64,000 nt of DNA from Croceibacterium segetis (lineage in GTDB: Bacteria; Pseudomonadota; Alphaproteobacteria; Sphingomonadales; Sphingomonadaceae), in contig NZ_JAANOZ010000011.1 in NCBI RefSeq assembly GCF_011320115.1, forward strand, positions 1-64,000, read 5' to 3'. Position 1 is the first letter of the stretch. Every line of letters starts with the position of its first letter. Position numbers and translations under genes: made by a program. This document shows, piece by piece, positions 15,743 to 25,004 of the stretch. The notes beneath the pieces are model-generated. The model was not told the origin of the DNA. It saw only the letters and a program-made list of their open reading frames with translations, and ran no database searches.

Positions 15743-16614
15743 CCCAGGCCAGCCAGAAGCCGCCGCGCCTGTTCGAGGTGCGGCTGGTCGAGCATGCGGC
15801 CTTCCATCTGCAAGGCGCCCGCGGCCGGGGCGGCGGCAAAGGCGGCGACGATGCGCCGGGCCTCGGCGATCTCTTCTTCGCTCGGCATGAAGGCGGCGTT
15901 GATCACCGGCACCTGGTCGGGATGGATCGCCAGCATTCCGGCAAAGCCGTCGGCGTGGCTTTCCCGGGCGACCCGCTCAAGCGCGGCGAGATCGCGGAAA
16001 TCGGCATAGAGCGTATCGATCGGCACGAGCTCGCAGGCATGCGCGGCTAGCAGCACTTGCGCGCGGACCATGCGAAAGGCGTCGGTCCAGCGTCCCTCGG
16101 CATCGCGTTTGCGGCTGGCGCCGATCGCCGCCGACAGGTCCTCGGCGCCCCAGGTCAGGCCGGCGAGTCGTGGGACACGAATGTCGAGATAGGCCGGGAT
16201 GCCCAGCGCGGCGGCGGGCGTTTCGCTGACCAGCGGCAGCAACCTCGTGTGGCCTGGCGCGATTCCGTTGCGCTGCTCGAGATCGTGCAGTTCGGCGGCG
16301 AGGGTCTGCAATTGCGCCGGCCCGGCGGCCTTGGGCACCATGATCCCGTCGGGCCCGCTCGGCATCACCGCCAGCAGGTCTTCGCGCCAGAGACGCGTAT
16401 CGAGCGCGTTGATGCGCACCCAGCGCCGGCCCGGGCCGCCGGTGCGGTGCTGCGAATCGAGCCAGTCGCGCGCCATCGAACGGGCCGCTTCCTTGGCTTG
16501 CGGAGCGACGGCGTCCTCGAGATCGACGATCACCACGTCGGCGCCGCACCCGGCCACCTTCGACAGCTTCTTCTCGCTGTCGCCCGGAACGAACAGCCAC
16601 GAACGCATCGGCAT
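15739..16614 (-). CDS. CoA ester lyase (HpcH/HpaI aldolase/CitE-like)
   Basis: 291 residues. The fold signature begins RSWLFVPGDSEKKLSK and continues VIVDLEDAVAP (the conserved E/D pair binding Mg2+) and GIMVPKA. Arg, Asp and Gly residues in LTWGAEDLSAAIG complete the pattern. Members cleave citramalyl-CoA, malyl-CoA or related beta-hydroxyacyl-CoA esters. No CitF or CitD subunit is adjacent, so a stand-alone malyl/citramalyl-CoA lyase is likelier than citrate lyase. It diverges from the EamA transporter. Confidence 0.82.
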   Translation of the reverse strand: MPMRSWLFVPGDSEKKLSKVAGCGADVVIVDLEDAVAPQAKEAARSMARDWLDSQHRTGGPGRRWVRINALDTRLWREDLLAVMPSGPDGIMVPKAAGPAQLQTLAAELHDLEQRNGIAPGHTRLLPLVSETPAAALGIPAYLDIRVPRLAGLTWGAEDLSAAIGASRKRDAEGRWTDAFRMVRAQVLLAAHACELVPIDTLYADFRDLAALERVARESHADGFAGMLAIHPDQVPVINAAFMPSEEEIAEARRIVAAFAAAPAAGALQMEGRMLDQPHLEQARRLLAGLG

Positions 16615-16673
16615 CGCGCAATCTCCTTGGTCTTTCCTATAGCCTTCGCGGCGCGCGCGGCTAGACCGGGCCG

Positions 16674-17585
16674 GTGAATCCGCCCGCCGATCCGCCGCGC
16701 CACCGCCTGCTCCCGCTAGCCGCGCTGCTGATCGGCAACGCCGCGCTGGCGCTCGGGCCGTACTTCGTGCGGCTGGCGGACAGCGGCCCGATCGCCGCGG
16801 GCTTCTGGCGGCTGGCGCTCGCCCTGCCGCTGCTGTTCCTGTTCGCCAGCCGCGAGCCGAGCCCCGCCGCGCCGGTTTCGCGCAAGCTGCTGCTGGCGAT
16901 TGGGCTCGGCGGGGTGTTCTTCGCGCTCGACCTGTCGAGCTGGCATGTCGGCATCGGCTTCACCCGGCTCGGCAACGCGGCGCTGTTCGGCAACTCGGGC
17001 AGCCTGATTCTGATGGTCTGGGGCTTCCTCGTCTGGCACCGCTGGCCGAAGGCGCGCGAGTGGCTCGGCATCGCCGCGGCCTTCACCGGCGCGGCGATCC
17101 TCCTCGGGCGCAGCTTCGAGGTTTCCGCGCAGACGCTGATCGGCGACTTGTTCTGCCTGCTCGCCGGCCTCCTCTACGCCGGCTACCTGCTGATCCTGCA
17201 GGACGCGCGCCGGGTGCTTGCAAGCTGGCGCCTGCTCGGCTGGTCCAGCGCCGCCGGGGTGCCCGTGCTGCTGCTCGTCGCTATCCTCCACGGCGAGCCG
17301 GTCTGGCCGCAGCACTGGGGCCCACTGGTCGCCCTGGCCTTCTCGAGCCAGATCGTCGGCCAGGGGATGCTGGTCTATTCGCTGCGGCATTTCTCGCCGC
17401 TGGCGATCGGCTTGGCGCTGCTGACCCAGCCGGCCATCGCCGCGCTCGCCGGGTGGCTGGCCTTCGGCGAGAGGCTCGGCTGGATCGACGTCGTCGGCAT
17501 GGCGCTGCTCGCTTCGGCGCTGGTGATCGCCCGCGTGGCAGGGGAATCGACGGGGCCCACAGCCGCTGATAAGGTCACCGGATAA
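16674..17585 (+). CDS. EamA-family (DMT) transporter
   Basis: 303 residues from GTG 16674, with about ten TM helices arranged as two EamA repeats (roughly residues 15-145 and 155-290). The first repeat has PYFVRLADSGPIAAGFWRL and the second LALLTQPAIAALAGWLAFGE. Drug/metabolite transporters of this kind usually export amino acids or other metabolites; the substrate is unknown. Followed 24 nt later by an MFS gene in the same direction. Confidence 0.82.
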   Translation: MNPPADPPRHRLLPLAALLIGNAALALGPYFVRLADSGPIAAGFWRLALALPLLFLFASREPSPAAPVSRKLLLAIGLGGVFFALDLSSWHVGIGFTRLGNAALFGNSGSLILMVWGFLVWHRWPKAREWLGIAAAFTGAAILLGRSFEVSAQTLIGDLFCLLAGLLYAGYLLILQDARRVLASWRLLGWSSAAGVPVLLLVAILHGEPVWPQHWGPLVALAFSSQIVGQGMLVYSLRHFSPLAIGLALLTQPAIAALAGWLAFGERLGWIDVVGMALLASALVIARVAGESTGPTAADKVTG

Positions 17586-17609
17586 ACCGGATAATCGGGT
17601 GGGGGGAAC

Positions 17610-18830
17610 ATGCAGCAAGACGGCAAGAGCTGGGATACCGGCTACGAGTGGAAGATCATCCTGATCCTGAGCCTGACCTTCGGACTGGTCGGGCTCGATC
17701 GCTTCATCCTGCCGGTACTGTTTCCGGCCTTCATGGGCGAGCTGGGGCTGACCTACCAGGACCTCGGCAACCTGGTCGGGATTCTCGCGGTGTTCTGGGG
17801 CATCTCGGCCTTCGCCATGGGCTTCCTGTCCGACCGGGTCGGGCGGCGCAAGGTGCTGATTCCGGCGGTGATCGTCTTCTCGCTGATGTCGGCCTTTTCG
17901 GGCATGGTCGGCGGCCTGGTCAGCCTGCTGCTGATCCGCGCCGTGATGGGGCTCGCCGAAGGGCCGGTCGCCTCGACCGGCGTGGCGGTGGCGGTCGAAG
18001 CCTCGCACCCCAAGCGGCGCGGCATGAACAACGGGATCTTCCAGTGCATGATCTCGCTGATGGGCAACGCGATAGGGCCGATAATTGCCACCCAACTGCT
18101 GCTTGTGACCACCTGGCGCACGGTGTTCATGCTAGTCGGTATCCCCGGCCTGGTGATGGCGGCGGTGATGTTCTTCCTGATCCGCGAACCGGAACACGGT
18201 ACGCCTGACGGCGCGCGCGTGGCGCGCCCTGGCGTCGCCGACCTGTTCGGCCATCGCAACGTGCCGCTGGCCATGCTGACGCTGATGTGCGCGATGGGCG
18301 GCATCTTCGTGATGGGCGCGATGATGCCCAACTACCTGACCGACTATCTGCACCTCTCGGTCCAGCAGATGGGCGCTGTGGTCTCGGCGATCGGCTTCGG
18401 CGGCGCGCTCGGCCAGTTCGCCATGCCGACGGTGTCGGACTTCATCGGCCGCAAGCTGGCCACGCTGATTTCCTACATCCTCGCGGCGGTGTTCACCTAC
18501 CTGTTCACCCAGGCCGGGGCGGACAGCCTGTCGACGCTGTTTTGGCTGATCTTCTTCGCCGCGCTGTTCAACTTCTCGGCGCTCGCCATCCTGGCTGGAC
18601 CCGTTGCCGCCGAAGCGGCTCCGCTCGGCATGGTCGCTTCGGTGGCCGGGCTGGTGATCGGCGCGGGCGAGATATTCGGCGGCGGCGTGGCGCCGGCGAT
18701 TGCCGGGCGCATCGCCAGCACGAGCGGAATCGAGCACGTCTTCACCTTCACCATCGCCAGCCTGATCTTGGGGTTCGTCGTCGCCCTGTTCCTCAAGGAG
18801 ACGGCGCCGCGCAAGACAGGGGCTGCCTGA
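17610..18830 (+). CDS. MFS transporter
   Basis: 406 residues and 12 TM helices. Motif A is FLSDRVGRRKVL (about residues 70-81), and an acid residue in TM1 (GLDRFILPVLFP) is typical of solute:H+ symporters. It differs from the other two MFS proteins in the window in length and family. Its stop directly abuts the GTG of the DUF885 gene (TGA-GTG), so it may import a peptide or amino-acid compound for that hydrolase; this is a context-based guess. Confidence 0.8.
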   Translation: MQQDGKSWDTGYEWKIILILSLTFGLVGLDRFILPVLFPAFMGELGLTYQDLGNLVGILAVFWGISAFAMGFLSDRVGRRKVLIPAVIVFSLMSAFSGMVGGLVSLLLIRAVMGLAEGPVASTGVAVAVEASHPKRRGMNNGIFQCMISLMGNAIGPIIATQLLLVTTWRTVFMLVGIPGLVMAAVMFFLIREPEHGTPDGARVARPGVADLFGHRNVPLAMLTLMCAMGGIFVMGAMMPNYLTDYLHLSVQQMGAVVSAIGFGGALGQFAMPTVSDFIGRKLATLISYILAAVFTYLFTQAGADSLSTLFWLIFFAALFNFSALAILAGPVAAEAAPLGMVASVAGLVIGAGEIFGGGVAPAIAGRIASTSGIEHVFTFTIASLILGFVVALFLKETAPRKTGAA

Positions 18831-20633
18831 GTGACCACGCGGGGGATGGCCGGGATCGCGGGGCTGCTGCTGGCCGGCTGCACCACGATGCCGGCCGCGC
18901 CCCCGCCGGTCGACGCCGCGCCCGCGGTTGTCATCGCCAGCCCGACGGCCGCCGACCAGAATGCCACCTTCGATAAGGTCGGCCGCACGTACATCGATAT
19001 CCTGACCGCCGAGAATCCCGTCGCCGCGACGCAACTGGGCGACCATCGGCACGACGGAGAGCTTCCGGCGATCGACGCCAGCGCGCGCAAGACCCGCGCG
19101 GTCATGGACAAGCAGTTGCTGCAAGCGCTCGGCCAGATTGACCGCAGCCGGCTCACGCCCGACAATCAGGTCGATTACGCGCTGCTCAAGAACGCCGTCG
19201 AGTACGACCTGTGGGACACCGAAACCCTGCAGACCTGGGCGTGGAACCCGCAGTATTACAATTCAAACGCCTCGAACGCGCTCTACCTGCTGATCGCGCG
19301 CGACTTCGCCCCGTGGCCCACGCGCTTCGAGGCGATCGTCTCGCGAATGGAAAAGCTCCCGGCTTTCCTCGCCGAGGAACGCAGGCAGCTCGACCCTAGG
19401 CGGGTGCCGAAGGTCTACGCCGAGACAGTGGCCAAACAGAACGCCGGGATCATGGAGATCGTCGACGCCGCGCTGCTGCCCGAGGTCGAGCGCAGCGGCG
19501 TTCCGCGCACGCGCTTCGATGCGGCGCTCGCCAATCTGAAGGCCGCGGTCGCCGAGCACCAAAAGTGGCTCGACGGGGTTCTGGTGCCGAACGCCAGGGG
19601 CGATTTCCGGCTCGGCCCGGCGCTTTACGACCGCAAGATGAAGTTCGAGCTTATGAGCTCGATGACCCGCCCCGAGCTCAAGGCCAAGGCGCAGCGGGCG
19701 TTCAATGACACCCGCGCCGAGATGGAGCGCCTCGCGCGCAGTTTCCCCGAGTGCGACAAGGGCACCCAGCAGCAGGCGATCGAGTGCGCGCTCGGCAGGA
19801 GCTACGCCAGGCGGGCGACGCGCGACACGTTGGAGCAAGTCGCGCGGGACACCCTGGCCCAGGCGACCGACTTCGTGCGCGAGAAGGGCTTCGTGACGAT
19901 GCCTTCGGCGCCGGTACAGATCGTGCCGATGCCGGTGTTCAACCAGGGCAATTCGGTCGCCTACGACGATGCGCCTGGGCCGCTCGAGAAGGAGCAGCCG
20001 AACTTCTACACGATCTCGCCCATTCCGAAGGAGTGGACGGATCAGCAGGCGGCGAGCTTCCTCACCGAATACAACCTCTACATGCTACACGACCTGTCGA
20101 TCCACGAGGCCATGCCCGGGCATTACCTGCAGCTCGACCATGCCAACATGAACGACGATCCCTTGCGCGGGGTGCTCCAGTCGGGCCCGTTCATCGAGGG
20201 CTGGGCGGTCTACGGCGAGGGGCTGATGGCCGAGCAGGGCTATCTCGGCGGCGACGCGACCGAGGACGGCAAGCTGTTCAAGCTGACGATGCTCAAGATG
20301 CGGCTGCGCTCGATCACCAACACCCTGCTCGACATCGGCATCCAGACCGAAGGCATGACCCGCGACCAGGCGATGGAGCTGATGATGGCCGGCGCCTTCC
20401 AGCAGGAGCGCGAGGCCGCCGGCAAGTGGCTGCGCGCGCAGCTCTCGTCCGTCCAGCTATTGAGCTACTTCACCGGCTACGAGGAGCACACGGCGCTGCG
20501 CGAGGAGGCCAGGCAGCGTTGGGACAAGGGCTTCACGCTGCGGCGCTACAACGACGAGGTCCTCGCGCACGGCTCGCCGCCGGTGAAATATGTGCGCGCC
20601 TTGATGTTCGACTTGCCGGTGCCGCAGGAATGA
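18831..20633 (+). CDS. DUF885 lipoprotein, predicted metallopeptidase
   Basis: 600 residues. The signal ends in a lipobox LLAGC, so it is likely membrane-anchored outside the cytoplasm. The family motif HEAMPGH at 425-431 (HExxPGH) is a predicted zinc site, with GWAVYGEGL downstream as the further ligand region. DUF885 proteins are common in sphingomonads and are thought to be peptidases; direct biochemical evidence is limited. Tandem with MFS upstream and a 49-residue protein downstream (ATGA overlap). Confidence 0.85.
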   Translation: MTTRGMAGIAGLLLAGCTTMPAAPPPVDAAPAVVIASPTAADQNATFDKVGRTYIDILTAENPVAATQLGDHRHDGELPAIDASARKTRAVMDKQLLQALGQIDRSRLTPDNQVDYALLKNAVEYDLWDTETLQTWAWNPQYYNSNASNALYLLIARDFAPWPTRFEAIVSRMEKLPAFLAEERRQLDPRRVPKVYAETVAKQNAGIMEIVDAALLPEVERSGVPRTRFDAALANLKAAVAEHQKWLDGVLVPNARGDFRLGPALYDRKMKFELMSSMTRPELKAKAQRAFNDTRAEMERLARSFPECDKGTQQQAIECALGRSYARRATRDTLEQVARDTLAQATDFVREKGFVTMPSAPVQIVPMPVFNQGNSVAYDDAPGPLEKEQPNFYTISPIPKEWTDQQAASFLTEYNLYMLHDLSIHEAMPGHYLQLDHANMNDDPLRGVLQSGPFIEGWAVYGEGLMAEQGYLGGDATEDGKLFKLTMLKMRLRSITNTLLDIGIQTEGMTRDQAMELMMAGAFQQEREAAGKWLRAQLSSVQLLSYFTGYEEHTALREEARQRWDKGFTLRRYNDEVLAHGSPPVKYVRALMFDLPVPQE

Positions 20634-20779
20634 GCGCGCAGAAGCCACGGAAGCCGAAAAACGGCCAACGCAAGCATCGCGAAGACTTGCTCGACGAAGC
20701 GCTCGACGAGAGCTTCCCGGCGAGCGATCCACCGGCGATCACCGAGCCGCACCGCAAGCCCGGCGGGACGGAGGACTAG
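20630..20779 (+). CDS. 49-residue conserved small protein with DESFPASDPPA motif
   Basis: The frame gives a basic N-terminus (KPRKPKNGQRKHRED) followed by LLDEALDESFPASDPPAITEPH. The DESFPASDPPA sequence is a recurrent motif in short bacterial proteins of unknown function. ATG 20630 overlaps the DUF885 stop by 4 nt, and the TAG stop is shared with convergent nadA. Small, soluble, probably disordered at both ends. Confidence 0.7.
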   Translation: MSAQKPRKPKNGQRKHREDLLDEALDESFPASDPPAITEPHRKPGGTED

Positions 20780-21774
20780 TCGCCCGAGGGCATCCTGCCC
20801 AAATCGCCCAGGCCGATCGTCCCGCTCGCCATTTCGAGCATGCGGTCGACGCTGCGCCGCGCGGCCAGGCGCACGCTTTCCTCGATCTCGATCCGCGGCT
20901 GGAGGTCGCGAAGGGCGAGGTAGAGCTTCTCCATCGTGTTGAGCGCCATGTACGGGCAGATGTTGCAGTTGCAGTTGCCGTCGGCACCCGGTGCGCCGAT
21001 GAAGGTTTTGTTCGGCAGCGCCTTTTCCATCTGGTGGATGATGTGCGGCTCGGTGGCGACGATCAGCGTGTCGCCGGGGAACGTCTTGGCGAACTGCAGG
21101 ATCGAGCTGGTCGAGCCGACGTGATCGGCGTGGTCGATGATGTGCGGCGGGCACTCGGGATGCGCGGCGACCGGGGCATCGGGGTGCTGCGCCATCAGCT
21201 TGAGCAGCTCGCGCTCGCTGAAGGCCTCGTGGACGATGCAAACGCCCGGCCACAGCAGCATCTCGCGGTCGAACTTGCGGTTGAGGTAGCCGCCGAGGTG
21301 CCGGTCGGGGCCGAAGATGATCGGCTGCTCCTTGGGAATCTGGTTGAGGATCGTCTCGGCCGATGAGCTGGTGACGATCACGTCGCTGAGCGCTTTAACC
21401 TCGGTCGAGCAGTTGATGTAGGTCAGCGCGATGTGATCGGGATGCGCCTCGCGGAAGGCCTTGAACTTGTGCGGGGGGCACGAGTCCTCGAGGCTGCAGC
21501 CTGCTTCCAGGTCGGGCAGCACGACGATCTTCTCAGGCGACAGAATCTTCGCCGTGTCGGCCATGAACTTGACTCCGCAGAACGCGATCACCTCGGCATC
21601 GGTGTCGGCCGCCTTGCGTGAGAGCTCGAGGGAATCGCCGACGAAATCGGCGAGGTCCTGCAGCTCGGGCTTCTGGTAGTAGTGCGCCAGGATGACGGCA
21701 TTGCGCTCCTTGCGCAGCCGGTCGATCTCGGCGCGCAGGTCGGCGCCGGCAGGGAGTTTGGTTTCGACGGACAT
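20776..21774 (-). CDS. nadA: Quinolinate synthase NadA
   Basis: 332 residues. It condenses iminoaspartate with dihydroxyacetone phosphate to quinolinate in NAD biosynthesis, using a [4Fe-4S] cluster. Recognisable blocks are LAHYYQKPELQDLADFVGDSL, the cysteine-bearing INCSTE, and NCNCNICPYMALNTMEKL near the C-terminus. nadB and nadC are not in the window. Length is normal (about 330-350 aa). Confidence 0.95.
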   Translation of the reverse strand: MSVETKLPAGADLRAEIDRLRKERNAVILAHYYQKPELQDLADFVGDSLELSRKAADTDAEVIAFCGVKFMADTAKILSPEKIVVLPDLEAGCSLEDSCPPHKFKAFREAHPDHIALTYINCSTEVKALSDVIVTSSSAETILNQIPKEQPIIFGPDRHLGGYLNRKFDREMLLWPGVCIVHEAFSERELLKLMAQHPDAPVAAHPECPPHIIDHADHVGSTSSILQFAKTFPGDTLIVATEPHIIHQMEKALPNKTFIGAPGADGNCNCNICPYMALNTMEKLYLALRDLQPRIEIEESVRLAARRSVDRMLEMASGTIGLGDLGRMPSGD

Positions 21775-21840
21775 GGGCGGCCTCCTTGCCGGCCATATAG
21801 GAAGTCGCCCCGCCGCTGTCGCGGGCCTAGGCGCGCTTTT

Positions 21841-22560
21841 TTAGCCCCCGAGCGAGCGCACCAGCGCGACCAGCGGCGGGAAGCCCACCACCATATTCGG
21901 CAACACGGTCATCCCGACCAGCGCGGCGAGGCCCCAAAAATACGCCGGATGCACGCGCGCGCGGGTTCGCAAGTCGTAACCGATGGCCACGGCGAAGAAG
22001 AGCAGGTGCAGCGGAAGGAGTACGTAGGTCATCTGAAGGCCGACCCACGCGTGGGGCACGATGCGGCCGAGCCCCGGCGCGATGATGCAGATCGTGCCGC
22101 TCAGCATCAGGCGCTTGTGCCAGTCCGAACGCTTGCGCAGCGCGATGCCGGCCCAGGTCAGGCCCAGGAAGGCGGCGGTGGCAAGACCGTCCATCGCGAT
22201 GATGTATTCCGGCGTGAAGGCAGGCGGCGTTCGATGGGTCGCGGTATTAATCGCCAGGACCATCGTGCCCATCAGCAGCACCCACAGGCTCCAGCCGGCG
22301 GTCAGGATGCCGAGCCGGCGGTGGACCGCCAGATTGCCGCTCGCGACGAGGCTGTTCTGGGTAACGAACAGGACCACCCATCCCATCATCGAGATGCCGT
22401 GGAGATGCACCCACCACGGCTCGCCGAAGTTGGACTGGCCGAGGACGATCGAGCGAACGAAGCCGGCGACGCACGCCCCGGCTAGGGCCAGCGCCATGTA
22501 GAAGAAGAACGCGCGTTCGCGCTGAACGGCGGATGGTGCGGATGATGCGATAGTCGCCAC
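21841..22560 (-). CDS. Conserved 7-TM membrane protein, paralogue A
   Basis: 239 residues, starting at GTG 22560, which aligns with the paralogue's ATG (VATIASS vs MATVASS) and has GGGAGGG upstream. About seven TM helices. Shared with the next gene: FFFYMALA, PWWVHLH, SMM-WV-LF-TQ, H-R-LG, AGWS, DWHKRLML, and the C-terminal VHPAYFWG...ALVG. Several invariant His residues inside or next to helices (WVHLH, HRRLG, DWHKR) could bind haem or metal; that is inference. No family recognised with confidence; some resemblance to DUF2306. Confidence 0.7.
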   Translation of the reverse strand: MATIASSAPSAVQRERAFFFYMALALAGACVAGFVRSIVLGQSNFGEPWWVHLHGISMMGWVVLFVTQNSLVASGNLAVHRRLGILTAGWSLWVLLMGTMVLAINTATHRTPPAFTPEYIIAMDGLATAAFLGLTWAGIALRKRSDWHKRLMLSGTICIIAPGLGRIVPHAWVGLQMTYVLLPLHLLFFAVAIGYDLRTRARVHPAYFWGLAALVGMTVLPNMVVGFPPLVALVRSLGG

Positions 22561-22645
22561 GAAGCCCTCCCCAAGCATAGCGACTTGAGGCGGGTGTCGG
22601 TGGTTATGCGGCCGATGTCAATCGCCGCCCAGGACGGTCGACGAT

Positions 22646-23371
22646 TCAGCCGCCAAGCGACTTGGTTAGCGCCAGCACAGGGGGCGTCCAGGCAATCGCG
22701 AAGCTCACGCTCACCCAGCCGACGAGCGCACCCGCGCCCCAGAAATAGGCCGGATGGACGGCGCCGCGTGTGCGCTTGTCGTAGAGCATGGCCACCCCGA
22801 AATAGCCGACCAGCAAGATCGCCATGACCAGCCAGATACCGCGCTCGTCGAAGATGAAAGGTAGCGTGAGCCGGCCCCAGGCAACGGAGATGAGGTTCAG
22901 CATCGCTCCCAGCATCAGCCGTTTGTGCCAGTCCGGCGCCCGATTGCGCAGGCGGACCGCTGCGAGCACGAGGCCGCCGAAAGCGACCATGTTGAGCCAG
23001 TCCATCATCAGAAAATAGTTGGGTTGGAAGAACGGCGGCACGCGGTGGGTGCGGACGTCCATCGCCGTGATCACGAAACCGAGCACGACAATCCACGCGC
23101 TCCAGCCGGCGGCGATCGGGCCGAGCGTGCGGTGGGCAGTCACGTTGCCGCGATAGACGAGAAAGGTCTGGGTCAGGAACAACGCGACCCAGGTCATCAT
23201 CGACGCCGCATGGAGATGGACCCACCACGGCGAGTAGATGCTCGACGCACCGATCGCGAAAAAGAAGCCGAAGCCCGCGAGGACCGTCACGACGACGGCC
23301 AACGCCATATAAAAGAAGAACGCGCGCTCTTTTTGAAGCGCGGAGATTCCCGATGATGCAACGGTTGCCAT
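22646..23371 (-). CDS. Conserved 7-TM membrane protein, paralogue B
   Basis: 241 residues, tandem duplicate of the downstream gene. It starts MATVASSGISALQKERAFFFYMALA; nearly every block listed for paralogue A is present, including WVHLH, HRTLG, DWHKRLML, RTRGAVHPAYFWG and the C-terminal SLGG. The two are separated by 85 nt without a clear terminator, so they may be cotranscribed. Divergence is strongest in TM2 and TM6. Function unknown. Confidence 0.7.
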   Translation of the reverse strand: MATVASSGISALQKERAFFFYMALAVVVTVLAGFGFFFAIGASSIYSPWWVHLHAASMMTWVALFLTQTFLVYRGNVTAHRTLGPIAAGWSAWIVVLGFVITAMDVRTHRVPPFFQPNYFLMMDWLNMVAFGGLVLAAVRLRNRAPDWHKRLMLGAMLNLISVAWGRLTLPFIFDERGIWLVMAILLVGYFGVAMLYDKRTRGAVHPAYFWGAGALVGWVSVSFAIAWTPPVLALTKSLGG

Positions 23372-23429
23372 GATCTGCCTCCCCCGAGTCAGTCAGATGA
23401 CGCAGAGTGACTCCTTACCGCCGGCGCTG

Positions 23430-24116
23430 TCAACCTGCCGGCTCGCCGTCGAAGCGCACCTTGACCTTGACGTCGCCGTAGCCGGCAACCTGCAGCGGGA
23501 TGGCGAGGTTCTGCCCGATCGCCTCGCGCGCCGCCGCGCGGGCGAGGTCCATCAGGACAGGATTGGCGGCCTGCTGGACCGCCTGCTGCTCGGCGAGCCG
23601 GGTGTTGTTGCGAGTGAGACGGTCCTGCGCGGTGTTGGTGATCCAGATGCCTTCGCGCAGGTATTGCGCGTGGGCTTCGTCGAGGTTCGGTTTGCCGACG
23701 ATCAGCGCGGGAAGCTGGACATCCATGGTGTGGGTCTCGCCGTTCCAGGCGAGGCGCCCACGGTCCATCTTCGACAAGTCGATGGTATAATCGACCCGCG
23801 CGGGGATCACCGCGACCTGGCGGCTCTTGATCGCCCCGAATAGCCGGCTGTCCTCGCTCGCAACCACCGGTGAGAGCTGGGCCGAGAAAACTGTCAACTT
23901 GTTCTGCTTTTCGAGAGCCGTGAGGCTGGTTGCCAGCGGATCGCCTAGATCTTCCGGCCCGAACGCCTTCCAGGCGAACCACGCTGCCAGCGCGAAGGCC
24001 ACGATGAACAGCAGCCATGGCAGTGCCTGCACCCGCGCGAGCGAGGCCTGGCGGTGCGGCGCGTGCTGCAACCGGTCGCCGGCAGCCTCGCGTTTGATCA
24101 GGATAGGATCGTCCAT
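23430..24116 (-). CDS. DUF4230 membrane-anchored protein
   Basis: 228 residues with a single TM (PWLLFIVAFALAAWFAW, about residues 32-48), so most of the protein lies outside the cytoplasm. The DUF4230 body includes LTVFSAQLSPVV, RLFGAIKSRQVAVIPARVDYTIDLSKM and the tail LAIPLQVAGYGDVKVKVRF. Function not known for the family. ATG 24116 overlaps the end of the upstream MBL gene by 19 nt, so they are probably cotranslated. Confidence 0.78.
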   Translation of the reverse strand: MDDPILIKREAAGDRLQHAPHRQASLARVQALPWLLFIVAFALAAWFAWKAFGPEDLGDPLATSLTALEKQNKLTVFSAQLSPVVASEDSRLFGAIKSRQVAVIPARVDYTIDLSKMDRGRLAWNGETHTMDVQLPALIVGKPNLDEAHAQYLREGIWITNTAQDRLTRNNTRLAEQQAVQQAANPVLMDLARAAAREAIGQNLAIPLQVAGYGDVKVKVRFDGEPAG

Positions 24117-24979
24117 ATTTCTCCCGAACGGGCGACCAGGGCGCGCCGTTCCAGATCGAGCAGGTGCGCCTTCACCGAAAGTCCGGCAGCGGGCCACAGC
24201 CACGGATTGACGCCCTTGTACATCTGCGGGACCAGTTCGGCGATGACTTGCGGCTCTCGACCGAGGAGCTTCAATATCTGCCGCTCGCGCTGGCGGCGGT
24301 GGCCGATCATCCCGCGCACCAGTTGCCGGGGGTTGTGCACGGCGGGCCCGTGCGCCGGGTAATAGACCCTATCGGTGCGCTCCTGCAGCAGCGCGAGGCT
24401 GGCCATGTAGGCGGCCATGTCGCCGTCGGGCGGAGCGACGACGGTGGTCGACCAGCCCATCACGTGATCGCCGGTGAACAGCGCGCCGGTTCCCTCGAGA
24501 GCGAAGCACAAGTGGTTGGAAGTGTGTCCGGGGGTGGCAAGCGCGGTCAGCGTCCAGGCCGGCCCCGCCAGCTGCTCACCGTCGGTCAGTACGCGGTCGG
24601 GCGCGTAGTCCCCGTCGAACGGTGCGTCGGCGCGCGGCTCGTCGCTCTCGATCACCAGCGCCGCGCAGCCAATTACCGGCGCGCCGGTCATTTGCGCGAG
24701 CGGCGCGGCGGCCGGGGAGTGGTCGCGGTGAGTGTGGGTGCAGGCGATCGCGATCACGGGCGTGTCGCCGATGGCGCGTACGAGCGCGTTGAGATGCCCG
24801 GGCTCGGCGGGGCCGGGATCGATCACCGCCAGGCCCTCGCTGCTTCCGACGAGATAAGTTTGCGTGCCGGTGTACGTGAATGGCGAGCCGTTCGGCGCCA
24901 GCACCCGCCGGACGAGCGGCTCGAGCTGTTCGACTTCGCCGGTCGGCCAGGGTTGCGGGGGCATCGCCATCCGCCGCAT
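24098..24979 (-). CDS. Cytoplasmic MBL-fold hydrolase (glyoxalase II-like/LACTB2-like)
   Basis: 293 residues from ATG 24979; ATGs at 24970 and 24964 are equally possible. The metal motif is THTHRDH, followed by LATPGHTSNHLCF and LFTGDHVMGWSTTVV. A C-terminal winged-helix-like stretch (RQRERQILKLLGREPQVIAELVPQ ... AHLLDLERRALVAR) matches LACTB2-type hydrolases acting on nucleic acids or thioesters. No signal peptide. It overlaps the DUF4230 gene and diverges from glpK, leaving 25 nt between start codons. Confidence 0.8.
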   Translation of the reverse strand: MRRMAMPPQPWPTGEVEQLEPLVRRVLAPNGSPFTYTGTQTYLVGSSEGLAVIDPGPAEPGHLNALVRAIGDTPVIAIACTHTHRDHSPAAAPLAQMTGAPVIGCAALVIESDEPRADAPFDGDYAPDRVLTDGEQLAGPAWTLTALATPGHTSNHLCFALEGTGALFTGDHVMGWSTTVVAPPDGDMAAYMASLALLQERTDRVYYPAHGPAVHNPRQLVRGMIGHRRQRERQILKLLGREPQVIAELVPQMYKGVNPWLWPAAGLSVKAHLLDLERRALVARSGEIWTILS

Positions 24980-25004
24980 ATGGCTTGCGTGGATGAGGAT
25001 TGAA

